The notes: generated by a model not told the origin, from the letters alone. Counted from the first letter of the stretch, positions 15,626 to 24,919 are shown. The stretch: 64,000 nt of DNA from Rhodanobacter sp. A1T4 (GCF_014207185.1 NZ_JACHCP010000003.1:1-64000), one strand, 5' to 3'. Made by a program: numbers and translations.

Positions 15626-17461
15626 TTGAATGGGGTCGTTATGTCATCTCATCTGCGTTCTATGCGTGGACTGCAGTCGTGCTTCGCTTTGTGTGTCGCG
15701 GCCGTTTTGGCGTGCGGCGCCTCGCTGACCGTTTCGGCACAATCCTTGACCATCGGTTCTCGGAATGTGGCCGTGGCTGATCCGTTGGTGCCGCGTCCGC
15801 CGGGTACGCCATGCGTCATCCCTTTGTTTACCAATCAGTCGTTCGACAATCTCAGTGGCCCTGTCCCATTCAACTACGCACCGGCCGCCGGTTGTCCCGG
15901 TCCGTGGCAGAAGGTCGTACTCAGTATCGATCTAGGCATCGTCGGCACCAATCAGTTTGATCGTACCGGTTCCATCTGGTTGGGTGGCGCCATCCTCTAT
16001 TTCGGCACCACGCAGGAGCCGACCATTGCGCCGCCCAATCCCACGACTTGGCATATCGAGCGAGATGTGACCGACTACAGTGCGCTGTTCGGCACAAACC
16101 AGATCGGGCACGCCGACCTCACCAATTATGTTGAAGGGCCGTACGACGGCAAAATTACCGGTTCGGCGGCGCTGTATTTCTATCCGCCGGTCGACGGCGT
16201 GCGCCAAACGCCACAGCCGCGTCCGGATGTCGTGCTGTCCATGAATTCCAATCCGGCCAACGGCACCTACGCCTTGAACACGACCAGCAGTCAATACGTG
16301 GCGACTTACACGTCACTGCCGAGGAATATCGAGCGCGCGTATCTGGATGTGTATACCCAAAGCCAAAGCAACGACGAAATCTGGTATTCCTGCAATCCGA
16401 ACGATCAAGGACAGCTCAGCTTCTTCGGCTGCAACAATACGGCGTTTCGCGAGGCCGAAATCAGCATAGATGGTCAGCCCGCCGGCGTTGCGCCGGTGTA
16501 TCCGTGGATTTATACCGGTGGCACCGGCAATCCCTGGTTGTGGGAGCCGACGCCGGGTGTACAGACCTTGTCGTTCGTGCCTTATCGCGTCGACCTTACG
16601 CCTTTCGCGGGTGCGCTCGATGACGGAAAATCGCACACCGTTGCGCTGAGCGTATTCAATGCGAACCAGTATTTCTCCGTGGCAGGCAATTTGCTGCTTT
16701 ATCTCGATCACGGATCGCGCCAGGTCATCGGGGCGGTGGTTTCCAACACCTTGAGCGCTGCGCCGATACCGAAGGTCGTCGAAAACCTTACCTATAATTC
16801 AAGCAACAATGTCACCGGTGGCAAGATCACCGTCACCTCGAATCGCCAGTTCGCCATCACCGGCACGGTGATCACCTCGCATGGAGTGGTGAAGACGCAG
16901 GTAGCGCAAACCGTCGCATTTTCCAATGCGCAGGACTATTCATTGCCGGCCAACAGCGAAGGCGAGAATATCGTACAAAGCTCGACCGTGGATTCGACGA
17001 CCACGCGTACCGAGGGCTGGAAGAAAACGATCGTTCACGAACAGCATAGCTATCCGCTCAAGCTCGATCTGGGTTATTTCCAGCAGCCCGACGGAACGTA
17101 CCAGCAATACAGCGACGTAAAGGACCAGGAATTCAAGCAGTCGGTCGAGGTGCTGTCCGACGCTTCGCCGCCGGTCGCTGCCGTGGTGGACAACCAGTTC
17201 GTCGGCAACAACACCATCCTCTGGGATTCGACAGGCCAGAACGTCACGGGAATAACCGATACGCATAGCCGTCAGGCTTATACCTATAACGACACATTCG
17301 GTGCGTGCTACAGCCGCAAAATTGCTTCAAAAAATAATGCGCTCACCAGCTGGCAGGATGGTGGCGATTGTTGGCTAGGATTGAATTCCCTGTCCTGGCG
17401 CGATCGCTTTTCGCAATACGCATCCAAGGTCTACGGGGCGACGTTGCAGCTGCTGCCCTGA
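15626..17461 (+). CDS. Secreted peptide:N-glycosidase A-like protein
   Basis: A 611-residue secreted protein (signal peptide to about residue 38, ending VSAQ). Residues ~50-330 carry the pattern of the PNGase A / peptide-N4-(N-acetyl-beta-glucosaminyl)asparagine amidase family, best known in plants and fungi: an F-x-G-T-T-x-E-P-T segment, TTWHIERDVTDYSAL, PYDGKITGSAALYFYP and EIWYSCNP. These enzymes remove N-glycans from glycopeptides. An in-frame ATG at 15641 with GGGG just before it is an alternative start. A bacterial member next to a GH26 enzyme suggests use of plant or fungal cell-wall glycoproteins. Confidence 0.75.
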   Translation: MNGVVMSSHLRSMRGLQSCFALCVAAVLACGASLTVSAQSLTIGSRNVAVADPLVPRPPGTPCVIPLFTNQSFDNLSGPVPFNYAPAAGCPGPWQKVVLSIDLGIVGTNQFDRTGSIWLGGAILYFGTTQEPTIAPPNPTTWHIERDVTDYSALFGTNQIGHADLTNYVEGPYDGKITGSAALYFYPPVDGVRQTPQPRPDVVLSMNSNPANGTYALNTTSSQYVATYTSLPRNIERAYLDVYTQSQSNDEIWYSCNPNDQGQLSFFGCNNTAFREAEISIDGQPAGVAPVYPWIYTGGTGNPWLWEPTPGVQTLSFVPYRVDLTPFAGALDDGKSHTVALSVFNANQYFSVAGNLLLYLDHGSRQVIGAVVSNTLSAAPIPKVVENLTYNSSNNVTGGKITVTSNRQFAITGTVITSHGVVKTQVAQTVAFSNAQDYSLPANSEGENIVQSSTVDSTTTRTEGWKKTIVHEQHSYPLKLDLGYFQQPDGTYQQYSDVKDQEFKQSVEVLSDASPPVAAVVDNQFVGNNTILWDSTGQNVTGITDTHSRQAYTYNDTFGACYSRKIASKNNALTSWQDGGDCWLGLNSLSWRDRFSQYASKVYGATLQLLP

Positions 17462-17570
17462 TGCAGTGATCTAAGGTAGCGGCAAGACTTCTGCCGCTGG
17501 ATCGGCGAACCCGACTGTATCCCAGGCGGGAAGTGCTTACGATCGAGGGGGCAGTCCAGGAGGTTCAAGC

Positions 17571-18011
17571 ATGCGTCCATTGAAGCAGGTTGCCCGATTC
17601 GCTCTGTTGGTGCTGGCGCTTTGTGTAGCGGGAATCGGGTATGCCGGTGAACCTCTCGATTCGATCGATAGCCAGTTAGACCAATGCTTGAGCGTTCCGG
17701 ACAATGCGTCCACGGGAGGGCAGACCGATTGCATCGGTAAAGCGCAGAAGGACTGGGATAAACGCATGAATCACGCTTATGCCCAATTGATGCGCGAGCT
17801 TCCGTCGGCACCGGCTTCAAGTTTGCGCGTGGCTCAGCGCACCTGGCTTACGTTTCGCGATGCGGAGTCCAAAGCGCAACTTGACTTTTATACGACGCGC
17901 CATGGAACCATGTACGTGCCCATGGAGGCGAATGCGGTCATGACACTGACCCGTGATCGAGCCCGACAACTCGAAGCATACGTGAGCACCCTGAACATCG
18001 AAGGCCCCTGA
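17571..18011 (+). CDS. LprI-like (DUF1311) periplasmic protein
   Basis: A 146-residue secreted protein (signal peptide to about residue 25, GYAGEP). The mature part matches the LprI N-terminal/DUF1311 family: paired cysteines (C41, C56), then AQKDWDKRMNHAYAQLM and LRVAQRTWLTFRDAE. The family includes a mycobacterial lysozyme inhibitor, but most members have no tested role. AGGAGG just before the start supports the ATG. It is a lone gene between secreted-protein genes. Confidence 0.8.
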   Translation: MRPLKQVARFALLVLALCVAGIGYAGEPLDSIDSQLDQCLSVPDNASTGGQTDCIGKAQKDWDKRMNHAYAQLMRELPSAPASSLRVAQRTWLTFRDAESKAQLDFYTTRHGTMYVPMEANAVMTLTRDRARQLEAYVSTLNIEGP

Positions 18012-18309
18012 TTGCCATGACGCTAGGGGTTATCGCGGGAATCAAGGTGTCGGAGACATTTACTATCGCCAGGATATGAAAGATCTCTGAGACCTTCTTA
18101 CCAAAATCAAAACCGCCGCCATGGCCGCGCATAAAATCCAGGCCAGCGGCATTCGTACCATCACCGATTCCGGTACACGATATAACGACCAGGCAGGGGA
18201 CAGGGTCGACCTCCCCTGAACATTCACTCTGACCGCGATCTCGGGTTTCGCGCTCCCTGGTTGGGGAGTGATGCGTTTTATATCGGATCATCAAACACAA
18301 GGAGAGCAT
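18012..18309. other. Intergenic region with a possible decayed coding tail
   Basis: No intact gene. Between about 18091 and 18220 one plus-strand frame stays open with protein-like composition (DLLTKIKTAAMAAHKIQASG) and ends at a stop, but no start or family is apparent. GGTGTCGGAGACATTTAC at 18046 resembles short repetitive motifs often seen at mobile-element scars. Confidence 0.3.
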
Positions 18310-19008
18310 GTGAAAAAGATTGCGTTTCTTTCGGCTGGAATCCTGGGCCTTTGCTGCTTCACATTCAGCGGCTTTGCATCAGCCCAGTCGGCTTATTCTC
18401 AACGTGTACCGCTCAATGCCATCAATAAATACGTTGGCTCCAACGGCTCGATCAAAGAGATAACACCGATCTTCAGCCAGCTACTTCTTGTAAGCGTGCC
18501 TGGAAATTTCAGATCTGTTTTCGAAAACGTGGGCAATGCAGGCACGTTCTATATTCAGGAGTCGGTGCCTGCCGGCGAAAGCAAATCCCAATGGACGCAG
18601 ATGATCACGCAAACGGGCGGCAAGGGCCTGGCTTCCAAGATCAACATCACGCCTCAATTCGTGGCGTTCGACCTGGCCAAGCGGTTCCACTCGGTATGTC
18701 CGACGACCTTCAGCAGTCTGAATCTAGGCGAGGTCCAATTAAGCGGCGTCTATGCTTACGCCATGATCGCCAGTTGCGGCACTGTGACCGAAGCCAGTGC
18801 CTCGCATAGCGAGTCCACACTGATCGTGGAAATCAAAGGCAGCAATGACTATTACGGCTTGCAGTGGGCGATACGCGGCCCTGCATCGGCTCAGCCCATT
18901 GCTCTGGACGAGGCGACATGGCGAGGACGGCTGCAGCATCTACAGCCCATCAAGCTGTGTCCGATCGTCCCTGGTGAACAGATGCCTTATCCGAGTTGTA
19001 CCGGCTAA
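18310..19008 (+). CDS. Secreted hypothetical protein
   Basis: A 232-residue protein starting at GTG, with AAGGAGAG seven bases upstream. It has a clear signal peptide (KK, hydrophobic core, cleavage after ASA near residue 26). The mature protein has four cysteines (in VCPTTF, ASCGTV, KLCPIV and PSCTG) that could form two disulfides, and no transmembrane segment. I do not recognise the family. Likely periplasmic. No operon partner within 400 bases downstream. Confidence 0.65.
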   Translation: MKKIAFLSAGILGLCCFTFSGFASAQSAYSQRVPLNAINKYVGSNGSIKEITPIFSQLLLVSVPGNFRSVFENVGNAGTFYIQESVPAGESKSQWTQMITQTGGKGLASKINITPQFVAFDLAKRFHSVCPTTFSSLNLGEVQLSGVYAYAMIASCGTVTEASASHSESTLIVEIKGSNDYYGLQWAIRGPASAQPIALDEATWRGRLQHLQPIKLCPIVPGEQMPYPSCTG

Positions 19009-19434
19009 GTCGCTGGTTTGATGCGGGTCAGCCTGCATCACGGTGGGGGAGTAGGTGAGGCTACCCGCATTGCAGCGTGCTGTGGAATGATCCGTGCGAC
19101 GGCACGACACGGCATGCGAATGCGGGATATGAGATCACCACCGAATGCGCAAGAAAAAACAGAAGTTGACGTTGCCGGTGGTCTGGCTGCCCGACGGTAG
19201 TAAACACGTCATAACATCTCCCCGAAATTGACGGATTTGTTTCAGCGAGAGTCAGCGGCCACCACGATCGCTACTAGTAAAGTGGCTGGCATAACGCGCT
19301 CGCCCGATGGACGGAATTTCCAGTTGCGGGTTCCCCCCATGCGGGTGCATGCTTCGTGGCGGTTGTTCGGTAGCAGATTCATGGCTGGTTGATTTTGCCT
19401 GTCCCAGGTATCCCTCTATTACAAGGAATTTAGT
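19009..19434. other. Gene-free interval before the SPFH cluster
   Basis: I see no conserved coding frame, only short AT-poor fragments. The last part should hold the promoter of the SPFH gene; AAGGA lies before its start. Inverted fragments such as GCGGGT/ACCCGC near 19024-19072 are present but unremarkable. Confidence 0.4.
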
Positions 19435-20274
19435 ATGGCGCTCGTACGGCAAGTTATTACCTCTCTCGCGCGCGACGGCACCGATCTGTTGGGTACCCGC
19501 AGTCTGGCCGTAAAGATCGTGGATGAGAGCATCGTATCGGGCTCTCTTCTGACGGTGGAGAGCAATCATTTCTGCGTACTCAAGTCACGCGGCGCGGTGC
19601 TCGAAGTTTATGAGACCGGACAATTTGCGCTGACCACGCCGGACAAGCCGCTGTTGGGTTCGATCGCGCAGGGCTTCTTCGGTGGTTCGTCACCGTGGGT
19701 GTTTGAAGTCATCTACATCAATCGCTCGAAGCTGCTGGTTCGCAGTCAGGGCGTCGCAACCAGTGCCGAAATGGCCGAAATGGCCTATCAGGTAGACTAT
19801 TACATCCATGTCGATACCAAAGCGGCGGCGCTCGATCTGATCACCCACCTGCCATTCAATGGCCAGCTGATCGATACGAAGGAGGTTGCCGATTACGCCG
19901 GACCTGCGATCGAGCAGGCGATCAACCAGATCGTGCAAGTGACGAAGATGGAGGATATCAACGCGCATATCGGCGAGATTCGTGAATCGGTCAAGAGCCA
20001 TCTCACCGATTTCCTACACATCTTCGGGATCACGCTCAACGATCTGAAGGTGTTGATCATGCCGAAGGATGAGCGCATGCGCGAGCTCATTTCGCTGCAG
20101 GCTATCGGTCTCACCCCGATCGAAGCGGTGCGTTATTACCTGGCTCTAAGGATGGCCGACAAGGGGCTTGTGTCTGCGCCCAACGCGGCCGCGGGTATGC
20201 CCTTCCAGATCGGTGTGCCCACAACGGGTGTTTATCCCGTGGGCGCGGAGACCGGTCTCTCCAGCGGGATATAG
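19435..20274 (+). CDS. SPFH (stomatin/prohibitin/flotillin/HflK-C) domain protein
   Basis: A 279-residue cytoplasmic protein without signal peptide. After a lead-in strand region (VKIVDESIVSGSLLTVESNH) it has the SPFH core, with TGQFALTTPDKPLLG, and a long helical stretch KMEDINAHIGEIRESVKSHL. It resembles the SPFH proteins sometimes annotated as virion core protein. SPFH proteins assemble oligomeric scaffolds at membranes. It starts a tight cluster: next gene five bases after its stop, then a membrane protein with an L7/L12-like tail. AAGGA precedes the start. A membrane stress or scaffold role is inferred. Confidence 0.75.
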   Translation: MALVRQVITSLARDGTDLLGTRSLAVKIVDESIVSGSLLTVESNHFCVLKSRGAVLEVYETGQFALTTPDKPLLGSIAQGFFGGSSPWVFEVIYINRSKLLVRSQGVATSAEMAEMAYQVDYYIHVDTKAAALDLITHLPFNGQLIDTKEVADYAGPAIEQAINQIVQVTKMEDINAHIGEIRESVKSHLTDFLHIFGITLNDLKVLIMPKDERMRELISLQAIGLTPIEAVRYYLALRMADKGLVSAPNAAAGMPFQIGVPTTGVYPVGAETGLSSGI

Positions 20275-20279
20275 TCGCG

Positions 20280-20828
20280 ATGTCTGGCTTTTATGATGAG
20301 GGCGAACTACGGCGCATCGCCATCAATCTGTTTTATGGCTGGGGCTACAACTTCTACCGGCTGGAGAACCAGCTGCGCGCAGATGACCAAATGGTGCGCA
20401 GCCAGGCATCTCGTCTGCTCGGCATGGCGCGCTCGAGCGTGGAGCGCGCCGAGACTGATTATCGACACGAGTTCATCAGAACTCCGACCCGCGAGAAGCC
20501 TTTTCCTGATCCCGATATCGTGACGGGTGCCCGCGACCTCGAACGGCTTGGCGCGGAAATCGGCTTGGTCGGTAATCGGCTGCAGGCGTTGCCAGTGCCG
20601 GAAAATGACCGCATGACGCAGCGTTACCGCAAGGAGGCCGGCACGCTACAGGCGTTGATCCACACCGATGAGCAATTGACCGGGCAGGCGTCGCTGCTGC
20701 AGACACTGCTGGATGGCAAGAACGGTTTGTGGATGCTGGAACACCAAGCCGATATCAAGGAGGGTTTGCTGGCGATCCAGCAGACCCTGCGAGGTCGCGA
20801 GGAAGCGTTGATCGGTCGCGTCGCATAG
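20280..20828 (+). CDS. Hypothetical helical protein, partner of SPFH protein
   Basis: A 182-residue soluble protein, largely helical with heptad-like stretches (about 15-65 and 85-175). It starts five bases after the SPFH stop, so translation is probably coupled. No family recognised. It begins FYDEGELRRIAINLFYGWGYNFY, aromatic and unusual, and may bind membrane or a partner. Its position between an SPFH protein and a membrane-anchored protein suggests it links them. No catalytic motif visible. Confidence 0.7.
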   Translation: MSGFYDEGELRRIAINLFYGWGYNFYRLENQLRADDQMVRSQASRLLGMARSSVERAETDYRHEFIRTPTREKPFPDPDIVTGARDLERLGAEIGLVGNRLQALPVPENDRMTQRYRKEAGTLQALIHTDEQLTGQASLLQTLLDGKNGLWMLEHQADIKEGLLAIQQTLRGREEALIGRVA

Positions 20829-20925
20829 CCATAGATAGATTCAAAAGATCAGTGCAACTGCGTCGGCATACTTGTCGCCAATCGGTTGCACATCGCTATA
20901 GCGCTTCATCCAGGGAGTCTTCGCC

Positions 20926-21993
20926 ATGTTCACCATCATTGTTCTGGTCATTGTTGTCCTCGTGGTGGTGGTGAGCACTCGCCGGTTTCGAAAGCGCACT
21001 GCGCAAATAAAAACCATACTCCAATCGATGGACAAGGATCGCCCAATTGGCGGGATCACCTCGGTGCTCGCGCTGAAGGAGGAAGTGAAGGCGACTCTTC
21101 TTGCTCAAGCGATGGCCCAGGCGGGCTCTTCATCTTCAGAGACTCCTCCTCAAGGAACGCTCGGTGTAGGCGAGATCATTTCCATTTCCTCGTTGGCGAC
21201 CGGCAGTCCTGAGGCAACGCTCGAACTCGATGCCATTGGCGCACCGAAGCGGCGGGTTGTGGCACCGCTGCCCGAAGGGCACGGATTGACGCGCGGCGAT
21301 CGCATCTACGTTCTGCTTGATCAAAGCGACCCTTCCGTCGTCGCGCTTGCGCCCGCTTCCATGACCGGAGTGCAGACTCTGCCAGTGGGAGCCAATCGCC
21401 TTGACGCTCTCGTATTGGGACCGCAGATTCTGGAGGCGGGTGCGAAGGCGAAGGGCGTCGTCAAGACGGCCGATTCGATACCGATGGCCGATGCGACGTT
21501 AGCTGCGCGCGGATTCAGCAAATGGCGGCTTGATCTGGAAGTGACCCCGGAAAGCGGCTGGCCTTATCGCGCCGAACTCACCATCAGCCTGTCGACGCCG
21601 GAAAAGGCTGCGCGCATTGCCCATGCGGGTGCGGAGGTAGCGCTACGCTACGATCCGGATGACACAAAGACAGTGAGCATCGATTCGATCGCGATGGGCT
21701 ATGGCAATCCCTATGAAACGCTATCGTCGCCGATGCAATCGACCCGGACCGTGACCATTACTACCACGATGGGTTCACCCGGTGGGCAGACCGTGTTGCT
21801 AGTGAATGCGGGACGAAACCTTATCGAGGTAATCAAAATGGTGCGCAGCGCCCGTCCGGGGATGTCTTTGCTCGACGCCAAGAACTTGGTGGAATCCGCC
21901 CCGCAAAAGCTGCTGGAAAATCTCGCGCCGGAACAGGCGGATTCGATCAAGCGCCAACTCGAGAGCGCAGGAGCTACAGTGATTGTGGTGTGA
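20926..21993 (+). CDS. Membrane-anchored protein with C-terminal ribosomal L7/L12-like domain
   Basis: A 355-residue protein. Residues 2-18 form a single N-terminal membrane helix followed by a basic stop-transfer (RRFRKR), so the rest is cytoplasmic. The middle (about 55-280) contains two similar beta-rich segments (STDP-like KAARIAHAGAEVALRYDPDD). The last 65 residues closely follow the C-terminal domain of ribosomal protein L7/L12: EVIKMVRSARPGMSLLDAKN then LVESAPQKLLENL and ESAGATVIV. That domain in the ribosome recruits translation GTPases. GGGAG supports the start. Third gene of the SPFH cluster, 97 bases after the second. Confidence 0.75.
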   Translation: MFTIIVLVIVVLVVVVSTRRFRKRTAQIKTILQSMDKDRPIGGITSVLALKEEVKATLLAQAMAQAGSSSSETPPQGTLGVGEIISISSLATGSPEATLELDAIGAPKRRVVAPLPEGHGLTRGDRIYVLLDQSDPSVVALAPASMTGVQTLPVGANRLDALVLGPQILEAGAKAKGVVKTADSIPMADATLAARGFSKWRLDLEVTPESGWPYRAELTISLSTPEKAARIAHAGAEVALRYDPDDTKTVSIDSIAMGYGNPYETLSSPMQSTRTVTITTTMGSPGGQTVLLVNAGRNLIEVIKMVRSARPGMSLLDAKNLVESAPQKLLENLAPEQADSIKRQLESAGATVIVV

Positions 21994-22049
21994 GCGGATG
22001 GCATGCTGATGCATCTACCGCGCGCGAAAGCAAACAAGGAAGTCACGAG

Positions 22050-22676
22050 ATGGTCAAACAGGTTTTCGTTTGTCTTGCATTGATTGTCGCCGCATGGCTT
22101 GTGCTGCCGATTGCCGCACTCGCTGAAGGTCCGGCGAATAGCGTTCATGAGCCGACCTATGCGGCTGACGGCCGGCTGATACCTCCGGTCGATTATCGCG
22201 AGTGGATCTTCCTCAGCTCGGGTCTGGACATGAGCTATAACGAAAAGGCTCTGGCATCCGAGCAGCCAGTATTCGACAACGTCTTTGTCAATCCGGAGTC
22301 CTATCGTACCTTTCTGCAGACGGGTACCTGGCCGGACAAGACGCAGTTTGTGCTGGAAGTGCGCAGCTCATCCGCCAAGGGCTCGATCAATCATCGCGGC
22401 CACTTCCAGAATGGCGATATCCAGGGCATCGAGGTTCATGTAAAAGACGCAGCGCGATTCGACGGCGGCTGGGCGTTTTTCGATGTTCAAGGCAATGTGC
22501 CCGCCGCCAAGCTACCGATGACCGCCGCCTGCTACGCCTGCCACCGCGATCATGCAGCGGTCGGCACAACCTTCGTCCAGTTTTATCCGACCTTGCTGCC
22601 GATTGCGCGCCAGCATGCGACGCTCAGTGCCAGTTACCTCAAGGACGAGGCCGATCTCGCAAAAACGGTGCACTGA
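22050..22676 (+). CDS. Cytochrome P460 family protein
   Basis: A 208-residue secreted protein (signal peptide to about residue 25, ALAEGP). It fits the cytochrome P460 fold: REWIFLSSGLDMSY near the N terminus and a heme-attachment motif CYACH at residues 161-165, close to the C terminus as in the family. Known members oxidise hydroxylamine or detoxify NO through a Lys-crosslinked heme; the crosslinking lysine cannot be assigned by eye. AAGGAAG precedes the chosen ATG; the longer open frame lacks a signal peptide. Confidence 0.8.
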   Translation: MVKQVFVCLALIVAAWLVLPIAALAEGPANSVHEPTYAADGRLIPPVDYREWIFLSSGLDMSYNEKALASEQPVFDNVFVNPESYRTFLQTGTWPDKTQFVLEVRSSSAKGSINHRGHFQNGDIQGIEVHVKDAARFDGGWAFFDVQGNVPAAKLPMTAACYACHRDHAAVGTTFVQFYPTLLPIARQHATLSASYLKDEADLAKTVH

Positions 22677-22719
22677 GTCTGATATCGGTGAAAGCAAACA
22701 AAGTGCACTGAAAATCGGA

Positions 22720-22797
22720 TGTATCGCGATCCATAACACCGGGAAAATTGCATTCGTGATCAAGAACGGCTGGATCTACAAGAATGACGGAGGCTGA
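22720..22797 (+). pseudogene. C-terminal remnant of an amidohydrolase-like protein
   Basis: The plus-strand frame ends with NTGKIAFVIKNGWIYKNDGG and a stop. This is the typical end of imidazolonepropionase-like amidohydrolases (consensus roughly FVMKDGxIYK). No preceding domain is present, since the cytochrome P460 gene ends only 44 bases earlier. It looks like the leftover tail of a deleted gene. An intact amidohydrolase lies at 27591-29087. Confidence 0.45.
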
Positions 22798-23053
22798 GAT
22801 TTCCGTCGTAACAGTGAAACACGGATGATCCAATGTTTGGCAGCTCCACTCGGTGGAGCAACAGTGCTCGTAAAACGGGCCATAGGTAGTTAAAGTGCAA
22901 TAACCACTTCCAGCGTGTTTGTCGCTCATGCAGTTCCAGATCGTCCCGAGAGAGGCAACGCTATCGCTTGCATCGGCCGGCAAGTGGATGCTGAAAGCGC
23001 TTTAGCACTATTGTCACCAGTCGAGATTTGCCAACGATGAGGATCAGTAACCC
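22798..23053. other. Gene-free interval
   Basis: Together with the remnant before it this makes 377 bases without an intact gene. A minus-strand frame rich in Cys (around 22800-22930) is open but lacks a convincing start; I do not support it as a gene. Confidence 0.35.
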
Positions 23054-23854
23054 ATGGGTATAACCAGGCGAGAAGCTCTTCGGCTGTTGGCTGCCGGTCT
23101 CGGCGCGGGCCTGGTATCAGGGCGATTGCTGGCCGACGACAAGCCTGATGCAATCGCTGCCCGCTTTGCGCGTGATGTGGCGAGCGACGTCGGGCCGGGG
23201 AAAAAGTTTGGCGTCGATGGCCACGCGCAAAACTATCCGGGCAACACGATCATCTGTCACTTGAATCACCCGGGGCGGCAGTTCGAAGCGATGCAGCAGG
23301 TCTACGCCGAACTGCGCGCACAGGTTGGTGATGCACAGATGAGCTGGCTGCCGTCCTCGTCGTTCCACATGACGGTGTTCGATGGGGCGCTCGATGTGCG
23401 TCGTGCGCCCGGTGACTGGCCGAGCGGATTACCGCTCGATGCGAGCATGCGCGAATGCAATGACTATATCGCTGGCAAGCTGCGCGATGCCGACTTCGGT
23501 TTCGAACCACCGATTCGCATGGTCGCCTATGACGCGCCGCTCACACCCAAATGGACGGCCATTCCGTTGCGACCGGTTGATGACGCCGAGGCGCGTCGCC
23601 TGCGTTCCCTGCGCGATCGAGTCGCTCAGGTGATCGGCATTCGCCATGCCGGTCACGACCAGTACATTTTCCACACCACCTTCGGCTATCGCATACGGCC
23701 ACTGACACAAGCGACTGCGCCGCAGTATCTGCAGCAGCTCTCGACGGCGCTACGCAAGATGCGCGAGCGCATTCCCGTTTTCGAAATGGGTGCGCCGGAA
23801 TTTTGTCTCTTCAACGACATGATGTCGTTTCAGACGCAGTTTCTTTTGAAGTGA
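23054..23854 (+). CDS. DUF1868 / 2H-phosphoesterase-like protein with Tat-type signal
   Basis: A 266-residue protein that starts MGITRREALRLLAAGLGAGL, a twin-arginine-type signal. The mature part matches DUF1868, a member of the 2H phosphoesterase (LigT-like) superfamily, with the two histidine motifs FHMT (in SSFHMTVFDG) and FHTT (in YIFHTTFGY). Relatives hydrolyse 2',3'-cyclic phosphates or ligate RNA ends; a periplasmic member must act on another phosphodiester. Single gene. Function inferred from fold only. Confidence 0.75.
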   Translation: MGITRREALRLLAAGLGAGLVSGRLLADDKPDAIAARFARDVASDVGPGKKFGVDGHAQNYPGNTIICHLNHPGRQFEAMQQVYAELRAQVGDAQMSWLPSSSFHMTVFDGALDVRRAPGDWPSGLPLDASMRECNDYIAGKLRDADFGFEPPIRMVAYDAPLTPKWTAIPLRPVDDAEARRLRSLRDRVAQVIGIRHAGHDQYIFHTTFGYRIRPLTQATAPQYLQQLSTALRKMRERIPVFEMGAPEFCLFNDMMSFQTQFLLK

Positions 23855-24034
23855 AAACGCGATAAAGCGAGCGAATGCCGAATATTCAAGCGTGCTCAAT
23901 CTCGGCATGAGACGCCGAATGTGTTTAATGCGGCAACAAGTGTAGGGGGAATACGGAACCGGCATGCACGGAGGCATCCTTGAAGATGCCGAGTAACGAT
24001 GCACTCCGCTGCGGCGTCGGTTTGTTCGTGGCTT

Positions 24035-24919
24035 TCAATTCGCCAGCGGCTCGGTCAGCGGCGGGCGACGCGCGCTCAACGCGGTGCCGACCGCCGCCAC
24101 GATGATCGCCACGATGGCCAGCCATTGAAGCAGGCTGATCCGTTCGTCCAGCAACGCCACGCCAGCCACCGCCGCGACGGCCGGCTCCAGACTCAACAAG
24201 GTGCTGAATGTGCGCGCCGGTAGTCGGGTCAACGCGACCATCTCCAGCGAATAGGGCAGGGCCGAGCTCAGTACCGCCACACCCAGCGCGTACGGCAACA
24301 GCGTCGGCGACAGCAGGGCGCTACCGGCATGCGCGACACCGAACGGTATCGCCAGCAAGGCACCGATCGAGGTGCCCCAGGTCACCGTGTCCGCCCCGTA
24401 GGCGGCTCCGGCCTTTTTTCCCAGCACGATGTATAACGCCCAGCCAACACCAGCGGCCAACGCGTACATCACGCCAACCGGATCGAGCGCCTGCATCTGT
24501 CCGCGCAGCGGCAACAACAGGGCCAGACCGGCCACCACCAGCGCGATCCAGACGAAGTCGATTAACCGGCGCGAGCTGATCAGCGCCAGCGCCAGCGGCC
24601 CGGTGAATTCCAACGCTACCGCGATACCCAGCGGGATCGTGCGCAGCGACATGTAGAACACCAGGTTCATTGCACCCATCGAGAGGCCATAGCCCCATAG
24701 CGCACGCCAGTTGCGCTGACTGCCCGAGCGGCGCCACGGTCGTCGCCACAGCAGCAACATCAGCGCGCTGAGCCCAAGCCGATAGGCGGTAGCGCCTTGT
24801 GCGCCGACCTGCGGAAACAGGTGTTTGGCCAGCGACGCACCACATTGGTACGAGACCATGCTGATCAATAGCGCGCCGACCGCGAGCGCGAGCGGAGCAA
24901 CAGTGGAACGTGATGACAT
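24035..24919 (-). CDS. EamA/RhtA-type exporter
   Basis: A 294-residue membrane protein with about ten hydrophobic helices arranged as two EamA repeats, and a short cytoplasmic Arg-rich loop (WRRPWRRSGSQRNWR). The overall pattern (SYQCGASLAKHLFPQVGA at the start, LEMVALTRLPARTFSTLLSL in the second repeat) is that of RhtA, the threonine/homoserine exporter. It would export amino acids or similar metabolites across the inner membrane by proton exchange. Substrate not certain. Confidence 0.82.
   Translation of the reverse strand: MSSRSTVAPLALAVGALLISMVSYQCGASLAKHLFPQVGAQGATAYRLGLSALMLLLWRRPWRRSGSQRNWRALWGYGLSMGAMNLVFYMSLRTIPLGIAVALEFTGPLALALISSRRLIDFVWIALVVAGLALLLPLRGQMQALDPVGVMYALAAGVGWALYIVLGKKAGAAYGADTVTWGTSIGALLAIPFGVAHAGSALLSPTLLPYALGVAVLSSALPYSLEMVALTRLPARTFSTLLSLEPAVAAVAGVALLDERISLLQWLAIVAIIVAAVGTALSARRPPLTEPLAN

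Noticed and set aside
19141..19227. 28-codon basic ORF ([20 protein letters not shown]...)
   Set aside because: No ribosome binding site and no neighbour context; too little evidence.
22639..22983. Minus-strand Cys-rich frame after cytochrome P460
   Set aside because: No suitable start signal and it overlaps the amidohydrolase-like tail on the plus strand.
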